A DNA stretch of 64,000 nucleotides from Marsupella aquatica (taxonomy: Eukaryota > Marchantiophyta), in contig OZ316894.1 of the NCBI GenBank assembly GCA_973895155.1, positions 16,306,001 through 16,370,000 of the forward strand, read 5' to 3'. The position numbers were made by a program, and so were the translations under genes. Below the pieces are notes generated by a model. The model was given only the letters and a program-made list of their open reading frames with translations, did not search any database and was not told where the DNA came from. Of this stretch, positions 57,504 through 64,000 are shown piece by piece. The number at the start of each line of letters is the position of its first letter. Positions within the stretch are counted from its first letter, which is position 1.

Positions 57504-57868
57504 ATTATTATACTATACCTCTCGACTGGATAATGAGGCACCCAAGATAGTGAGTCATGTTCTTTAAATCACACCTGCCCCTATAAAAGTCCCCTTCCCT
57601 GCCTAGTTGCTACTCATTCTTGTCTTGTGGTGAACAGTGTGCTCACCATAAAAGGTAGAGCAGTCAGCACAAAAGGTGGAGCTCAAATTAATTCTTAGTG
57701 AAACTGAACTTGTAATCAGAACTAAAGGTAACCTGTAACTTGTATACAACAAGTTGAGGTTTAATTGAATCTAAACACTCTAATACACAATCCCATTTTA
57801 TCTTTCTCTTTCTACCTTTCTTATGGTCTGTTTACAAAATGTGACTTTGGCAGGAAAGCTTTCTGGTC
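57504..57868 (+). repeat. LTR-like repeat, copy B
   Basis: Matches the minus strand of 47991-48337. It contains CCCCTATAAAAGTCCCC (TATA-like) followed by a T/C-rich transcription-start-like stretch, as in an LTR U3/R. I see no polyprotein between or beside the copies, so these are solo LTRs or TRIM elements. Confidence 0.8.
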
Positions 57869-58143
57869 ATTTTTATTATGGCGCCATTATTCCTAAACCA
57901 TGAGACGGGCTTAACGGTACCACTGTGCACCTTTTCCATGTCCTGATTATCACTCTCCCCAGAGTTCATACTCCTTGTCAACTCCCAAAGAGTTTGATTC
58001 ACTTATGCTCCACAACACTTCTGCTCAATATCACTTACTATCAACAATGGAACTCACTCACATTGGACTGTTTAATAATTGTATACCAAGAGAGGAGAGC
58101 AAGTACTAACTTCAATTATTTCCACCTGCACTTTGACTAATGA

Positions 58144-58330
58144 CTGCACTGACCAGCTTGTCATTTAAATCAGCCAATTGACAGTGATTGTATACATCTG
58201 GCATTAACAATGGGACACCCCAGATTGTGACTGTCTCATGTTCGCATTTTGATTGAACCTTACCACTATAATATCCAATCTTGATCTTTTTTTCTCATGG
58301 TCTGTTTACAATATATCATAAGGCCAGAGC
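58144..58330 (+). repeat. Diverged third copy of the LTR-like repeat
   Basis: CACTGACCAGCTTGTCATTTAA matches the start of copy B (57470s), and TCATGGTCTGTTTACAA matches its end, with the middle deleted. The following stretch to 58600 carries two words GATGCATGCATG (58438 and 58560) within a 120-bp imperfect direct repeat. Confidence 0.6.
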
Positions 58331-58960
58331 CTTCCCTGACCGTTCAATTGGTGGTAGTCTGGCCAACCATAAGATGGGCCTATTTTGGGATAGGAGTACC
58401 TTCACTCTGGGAAACAATTTATATGATAAAATTCCTGATGCATGCATGCAAGGAGTCTTCTGGCGCCACAACACCCAAAGTAAAATCTTACTGCCCATAA
58501 TGCAAACCATGGGGGTGTGTGTTCCTTATCTGGGAAACAATCCATATCATAAAAGTTCTGATGCATGCATGTCAGGAGTCATCTGGACCAGTGTTGGGCG
58601 GGTATAGGGTTTTCCTTTTACCAGCCAGGTAAAGGTATAGTGGCATCCCTAGCCGGCAAGGTAAGGTAAGGTATTGGACTGGTATATAAGGTCCCCCCAA
58701 AAAATTCAAAATATACAGGTATATTAAAAAAACAATTCTCAGATCATAGACCGGGTTTAGGTATAGAGTTTATTGAGAGCTATGCCCGGGTAGTAAGGGT
58801 TTAGGTAAGGGTCTAGAAAATTAAGACTCATAATAGCAATTTTTTCAACTTTGTGAACAGACCGTGAGAGCCAAGAAGACCGAATTGCTTATTATGGTTG
58901 TTACTGTAGATGTTGGGCCAAGTACAGGATATAGTGTCCACAACAGAGCAGGACACACTT

Positions 58961-59660
58961 TCATTCTAGATTTATTGATTTTTCAACTATTATCTCGGAG
59001 CTGAGATGGAAACATTCCCTTGACTTCATTGTCAATGATCTTAATGTAACAGTTGGATTCTGCTTTACGCTTTCCACAATAGCTGCAGCTCCCACTGCAG
59101 CCTGTAGCATGACCGCCACATACATGGCCTCCAAAACCCCTATTGTGGCTGCCACTGTCACTTTGGTGCTAGTAGTTGACCACCAGAGAACACTCTTTTG
59201 CGTCGATTCACAATTTTGACTCATCTCCTCAGTGTGTAGATATTCCTCCAAATGTGCAAAAGTGACTTCCTTGTCTATTGAGTGTGGAACTTTGTAAATA
59301 GATTTGAAAGACAATCATCTTTCAGGCAAGTTTCTGAGAGTGATCTGGATGAGCTCTTTGTCGACAATTTCCTCTCCTACTCTCCTACACTTCCTAGCTC
59401 CATAGCATGGTGATCAATTTTCTTAAGGTAGTCCTCAACAGAAGTACCCTCATGCCACTTAAGTTCAATTAGAGGATTTGTATTTCTTCTTCAGTGTTGC
59501 CCACAGCTTGGTGCTACACTTACTAGCTACGTTGGTGATAGATTTTCTTAATGTAGTATTCACGAGAAGCTCCTGCATGCATACATCTTAAACTTGATGA
59601 GAGCAGAGGATTCAGACTTCTTCTTCAGTGTTGCCCACAGCTTAGCCTAGTCACTTCAAA
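58961..59660 (-). pseudogene. Ty1/copia gag remnant
   Basis: The minus strand encodes AKLWATLKKK, KWHEGTSVEDYLKKIDHHAM, then after a frame change ELIQITLRNLPER, DKEVTFAHLEEYLHTEE, and a decayed zinc knuckle (CSYCGKRKAESNC, His replaced). This order is the copia UBN2/gag_2 region followed by the CCHC motif. At least two frameshifts and one stop. A 24-bp word (GTTGCCCACAGCTT) occurs twice (59498 and 59628), an internal duplication. Not from the young copia above, which has no gag to compare. Confidence 0.7.
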
Positions 59661-61064
59661 ACCAACTCACAATGGGGAAAATTTGAAGAGGTTGCAGTTC
59701 TGGCCATCATTACAATAGTCTGGTCCTTGGGTTTCTGAAGGTCAGGCTGACTGGTTAGTGGACCACTGCTGGATGATAAAGCTGAACCCATGCCAATAAT
59801 CTGCTGTGATCTTCTTGTGGACTGTTGTGGATCACCTCCACTTGTTGTTTCACTGCTGCTCAAACTTCCATGGCCTCCCCATGACTAACTAGAGTGTTGG
59901 TGCTGAGCGGCTTTACCAATGCCCAATGGTTCGTTACCTCCTTGTGACATCTGGGGAGGTCAGGTCAACAACTTACCACAGATATTTTTCTCTAACAAAT
60001 TTTAAATACTTTGTCACTAAAGATGTTCTAATTGACAATATTGCTACTATTTTTTTTGTATTTGTAAAAATGTCGCGGTTTTGTATATGGATGACAAGTT
60101 TCCCAAAGTAACTAGGGGAACCATATACGGAAACAATGGCATTTTTGTAAATATACAACAAAAACTGTGGCAGTATTATAAATTCAAACATCTTTAGTAG
60201 CAATGCACTTAAAAGCTGTTTTCTCTAATGAAGTCTCTGCTCAAAATGGAAGGCCCAGACTGTATAGTTCTGGGCTCAAACAAGCTCCAGCAGCCCACAT
60301 TGGTTGCAGCCACGCCTTTGGCCGACTCTCCCAAAGAACAATCATGTGAATAGGATTCAGCCAGTGTTCTAGTAGTGTTCTAGTAGTGTTCTGTAGTGTA
60401 TTTTGTAATGCTTACCCACTAGTTCCTCTGTGCTAGTAGCATGACTCACCACGAATGGAATGCAGGTCGGTCCACTGAATTCGACGCTATCATGCATATT
60501 TTCAATTCTTCCTCTCGAAAATCTGTTTGACAGACCAACAGACTCCTACTCGGTGCTCAGAGGAGACTTTTGAAGACTTTCAGCGACTAATTCAGGATCA
60601 GGTTGCAATCAACTGTTTCAATAATTGCTGAACGCATCCACATTCCCTCGTCCTGGGAGGCTCTCACGAGTCCTATGAAGCGAACTGCCACGGCATTCGT
60701 GATGTTAAAGCTGCCACAAATTCCCGGATTAGATTGCGTGGCAGAAGCCAGTGTCCTATTTCTATTTCAAACTCGTACGAATGCCTCTCGATGATCATGA
60801 AACCTTTTCATCCCACAAATTCCCGGATTAAATTGCGCGGCAGAAGCCAGTTCCATCTATTTCAAATTCGTGCGACTGCACTTTCGACAACAGGGAAAAC
60901 GTAACTCATGAAACCTTATCATAGTTACAACACATATGCCTAGAGGACTGCGAGAGTGGTATGTGTGCAAGCTGCAAAATTCTCTAGTCTTGCTAGTTCG
61001 GTGCCTGTAAACAGAACACGCTCAATCCTGTTATAATAGTAACCTGGTCCTCTAGCTCTGCTAT
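59661..61064. other. Intergenic, no gene recognised
   Basis: AT-rich DNA with a GTTCTAGTA triplet at 60367-60400 and a roughly 99-bp direct repeat (60715-60872). No conserved exon of TTLL9 or any other gene was found on either strand. Confidence 0.4.
60715..60872. repeat. Direct repeat, 99-bp spacing
   Basis: CACAAATTCCCGGATTA starts at 60715 and again at 60814, each followed by ATTGCG-GGCAGAAGCCAGT and CTATTTCAAA. Confidence 0.85.
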
Positions 61065-61434
61065 CTCAACTGGGTTGTGTCAGTGTCGTGAAATGAGACA
61101 TGCCGCACCCAACAACACATGGAGACCAGAGAGAATACTCTACTAAGAGTAAAGCTCTCGCAACGACATCATGAGTCGTGATGCAACACAAGCCATGAAG
61201 AATTTAGACTTCCTAGTCCTAGTCAATGGAGTGCACAGTAGCTCGATTGCTCAACTGGGTTGTGTCAGTGTCGTGAAATGAGACATGCCGCACCCAACAA
61301 CACATGGAGACCAGAGAGAATACTCTACTAAGAGTAAAGCTCTCGCAACGACATCATGAGTCGTGATGCAACACAAGCCATGAAGAATTTAGACTTCCTA
61401 GTCCTAGTCAATGGAGTGCACAGTAGCTCGATTG
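61065..61434. repeat. Perfect 185-bp tandem duplication
   Basis: Unit 61065-61249 is repeated at 61250-61434 with no difference I can see. Both begin CTCAACTGGGTTGTGTCAGT and end GTAGCTCGATTG. It lies about 310 bp past the NUP50-like stop codon, in its 3' flank. Confidence 0.97.
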
Positions 61435-61745
61435 AACATATAGTCTAAGCTTGGAACTCCACTCGGCAATAGTCACACTGATCAAGAAAATGAAATTCAG
61501 GCAATTCCACAGCCGCAAGCGTCGACTCCAAGTTTGCTGCCACCGGTTCGATAACCAAAACCTACAGGAAGATCTCTCATTTGTCCCACGAGCACTTGTT
61601 GCATACCATCGACAGTATGGAGTGAGGGGTTGCGGCTATTCAGAACAAATGGAAAGTCCCTAAACTAGACAACATCAGAGGTTGACAAACTAATTACGAG
61701 ATACAAAATTCAGAGACAGAACGCCTAGACTAACTCAAGCGTCCA

Positions 61746-63215
61746 TCAAGCCTCGACGTCTCTTGTTTCGGCGACTTTTGAGGGTCTTTCTGAGGATTTA
61801 GGAGAACTTTCAGGAGTTCTGGGTTCGGTAGTTATATTGCCTTTACGAGATTCGTCTTCAAGGGCGTCACCTTTATGGGCATCGCCTTTATGAGCTTCAA
61901 CGGTTGCCGTGAACTCGGATGCCACGAGCCCATCCTTGAGTCTGGCAGCATATGTGGTAAGGCCACTCCTTCCTTCAGCTGCACTGTTAACGCAAGCAAA
62001 CGTTATGCCCCTGTTATCCATTTTAGATAGCTTCATGTCCGGGAATAGGCTTGCATTGAGCAAGAGGCGGTAATTCCCTTTCGATCGCATGACAAGACGA
62101 GGCCTTTTGTCCTTTTCCTCGGACACATTTAACTTAAGCTCTCCTTTTCCGCGTTCTTTCCATCCCCCATCCAGAAATTCGAAGAGAGCAGCATCGGCAG
62201 TGAAAATAGCCTTCTCCTTCTCCTCTCCTGTTTCCACCTGGATCTCTTGCAGCGATACAACAGCAGGTTTGGGTGCCGCTGCCGCAGAAGAGGGTAATGA
62301 GGAGCCAAACGAAGGCTGACCTCTCCCGTTGCTCATGCCAAACACACTGGAAACAGATGGAAATGCTCCTTGAGTGCCTGCTTTTGAACCAAAGGGAGAC
62401 TGAGATTGACCGAATCCAAAAGTTAGGGCCGAGCCAGAGCTCTGAGAGCCAAATGTGAAAGGTTGACCGAATGCAAATCCAGACGAAACATGAGATAATG
62501 AAGAATTGTTGCCAGTGGAAGGGCTCGAAGAAAAGGAGGTGCCAAACGATCCAGCAAAAGCGTTCTTCGCCGTGGACAACTGTTCGAAAGTTACCGAGCT
62601 AGTCTCAGTCCCACTAGGACCAACAGAAGATTCAGTGCTTCTCGTCTTCACTTCCTGGTCTCCATTTTGGTTTGCATTGGCGACAGTCTTGGCCTCGTCT
62701 ATCACATCTTGTCTCTTCTCGGCTGATGCATCACCTACGACGTCCCGATCGCTCGCGTGGGACACCCCGGAATTGGTCTCCACCTCCTCTGCCTTCCCAG
62801 TTTCTATGCTTTCGAGTTCAGCACCATCTCCTGTAACGACTTCATCCTTCTGTTTCTGATTGTCAACGGATGTTGCCTCTACGTGAGCACCGTCACCCGT
62901 TTCTGCATCTCTAACAACCGGCTCGAAGGGACTAAACGTAGGACGAGGGTCCAAGGATGATACTTGCGGCGGAACAGGTATCGTAGGGGGAACAAGACGA
63001 ATGCCGGAGAAAGGATTAGGAGCAGATGGAGCTGTAGGCGTACGGCGAACTTTCACTATTCTTCTTTCTGCCAAAACCTGCTCGCTAGCCCTCCGAAATG
63101 TTCCAGGAACAGATGCACCATCTTCCTCCTCAGAATCGGGACCGTCTTCCTTGCTTATTTGCCGCAGCGCAACGCGCTTCTTGCTGGGCGGCGGTTCCTC
63201 CCTACTCGACGCCAT
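61746..63215 (-). CDS. NUP50: NUP50-like nucleoporin with Ran-binding domain
   Basis: A single exon of 489 codons. The N-terminus (SSKKRVALRQISKED-like, basic then acidic) matches the importin-binding start of NUP50 proteins. The middle carries several FG dipeptides between residues about 215 and 310 (FGTSFSSS, FGQPFTFG, FGFGQSQSPFG, SSVFGMSNGRG, SFGSS). Residues about 323-440 are a Ran-binding domain (ALFEFLDGGWKERGKGELK, then RSKGNYRLLLNASLFPDMKL). The Lys/Glu/Ser tail has a short repeat (AHKGDAHKGDA). It acts at the nuclear basket, helping importin-alpha release cargo and recycle. The start is the first ATG of the open frame and its context fits. Plant NUP50 genes are often single-exon; length fits the family. 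Confidence 0.93.
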   Translation of the reverse strand: MASSREEPPPSKKRVALRQISKEDGPDSEEEDGASVPGTFRRASEQVLAERRIVKVRRTPTAPSAPNPFSGIRLVPPTIPVPPQVSSLDPRPTFSPFEPVVRDAETGDGAHVEATSVDNQKQKDEVVTGDGAELESIETGKAEEVETNSGVSHASDRDVVGDASAEKRQDVIDEAKTVANANQNGDQEVKTRSTESSVGPSGTETSSVTFEQLSTAKNAFAGSFGTSFSSSPSTGNNSSLSHVSSGFAFGQPFTFGSQSSGSALTFGFGQSQSPFGSKAGTQGAFPSVSSVFGMSNGRGQPSFGSSLPSSAAAAPKPAVVSLQEIQVETGEEKEKAIFTADAALFEFLDGGWKERGKGELKLNVSEEKDKRPRLVMRSKGNYRLLLNASLFPDMKLSKMDNRGITFACVNSAAEGRSGLTTYAARLKDGLVASEFTATVEAHKGDAHKGDALEDESRKGNITTEPRTPESSPKSSERPSKVAETRDVEA

Positions 63216-64000
63216 TTAGCGAAAACTTAATCGAATTCAAAATCTCATCGGCTTCAACTTCCCCCGCTGCCAATCATGGACCGCTACCTCCTGCAGCCGT
63301 GCATCATTCACAAAATTTTAATGCCTAGGGTAACATGGTACGACTGCTCAACATGTGGCCTCGCCTATGCTGCAAATAAGGGATTTGTTGACTAAAACAA
63401 AAACCGGTCGGACTTACAGTAGTAGAGAGATTTAAGGTGACAGTCCTCCTCCCCTCCTATTGCCAACTGCAAATATGCTAAACTCGAGGCAATCCTGACG
63501 AACGTCCACGTGGGATGCGGCTCTTCACACTAGAGTCCACCTGAATGGCACAAGATGGAGAAAATAAAACACAAACTTACTTGGTCGAAAAGCAAACAAA
63601 TTCTTCCGGGAGACAACATGCATGTTCAACACAAAAGCACGCAGTTCCACCCTCACGAAAGATAAACCTTAAAACATGGACGAGAACAACCGCACGCAAA
63701 ACAACCTTGCGAGACCCATCCCTCCTCCGCCAATTCGCAAGTCTACCCGTCCATCATGCATCGACTCATCCCATACGACACAACACCCTACAGACCAACC
63801 GAACACCGTGCCGCCAAGGCACACAACCCAAGGACGCGATGAGAAGGAAGATCTGACACAAGCGGAAACGACAGGAAACGAGAGGAGACACCAGAGGAAG
63901 ATCAGATCCCAACGCCGAGGTTCGGCATCATTCAAATCAACGCAACACCGAGAGAACCCTTCGAAAGAAGGTAAGGATGCAGTGCGCGCAAAAGGAACGC
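63216..64000. other. NUP50-like promoter side and flank
   Basis: Should hold the 5' untranslated region of the NUP50-like gene. Open frames on both strands at 63545-63935 have no recognisable motif and are probably chance in GC-richer DNA. Confidence 0.4.

Noticed and set aside
63545-63856. 103-codon ORF upstream of NUP50-like gene
   Set aside because: Basic, low-complexity composition, no motif, and an overlapping open frame on the other strand; likely chance in the promoter region.

Overview
The window is plant nuclear DNA: GT-AG introns throughout, four kinds of plant transposable element and long stretches of degenerate repeats. Two genes point to a land plant outside the flowering plants. 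One is an intron-containing, transit-peptide-bearing MurA (first enzyme of peptidoglycan synthesis). The other is the 3' end of a TTLL9-type tubulin polyglutamylase gene, a family tied to motile cilia. Together they suit a bryophyte, lycophyte or fern with flagellate sperm and a retained plastid peptidoglycan pathway. I cannot name the species.

Layout. 1-3833: an old repeat in two inverted pieces. 3834-20056: a 16.2 kb CACTA (En/Spm) transposon with 18-bp terminal inverted repeats and a CCA target duplication, inserted into one copy of that old repeat; the other copy preserves the empty site. All its recognisable coding parts lie on the minus strand: a TNP2-type transposase (3 exons), a multi-exon TNPD/TNPA-like gene, and 5' of TNP2 a cargo of separate ORFs with an EDM2-like PHD module, two BRCT domains, an F-box-like segment, a Cys-rich ORF and a RING-like piece. 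22502-26616: a dead PIF/Harbinger element with inverted repeats, TAA duplication, Myb-like ORF1 and DDE transposase. 30.2-31.8 kb: minisatellite and a LINE-like remnant.

33583-37816 (minus): complete 11-exon CCT2 (TCP-1 beta), whose predicted exons sum to exactly 528 codons plus stop. 38.1-41.6 kb: short tandem duplications and a head-to-head pair of SINE-like sequences. 42676-46111 (plus): MurA, 6 exons, 549 aa, with its key catalytic residues present. 47.99-48.34 and 57.50-57.87 kb: inverted copies of an LTR-like sequence. 49422-50412 (plus): MaoC/hot-dog 3-hydroxyacyl-thioester dehydratase of the mitochondrial fatty-acid synthesis type, 3 exons. 51036-55348: a young Ty1/copia element lacking gag, with one in-frame stop. 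55812-57301 (minus): last three exons of TTLL9. 58.96-59.66 kb: copia gag remnant. 61065-61434: an apparently perfect 185-bp tandem duplication. 61746-63215 (minus): single-exon NUP50/Ran-binding nucleoporin.

The host genes (chaperonin subunit, peptidoglycan enzyme, mitochondrial lipid enzyme, nucleoporin, axonemal glutamylase) are unrelated housekeeping or ciliary functions and do not form a cluster. The most unusual object is the CACTA element, whose cargo combines chromatin-reader, BRCT and ubiquitin-ligase-type domains on the transposase strand.
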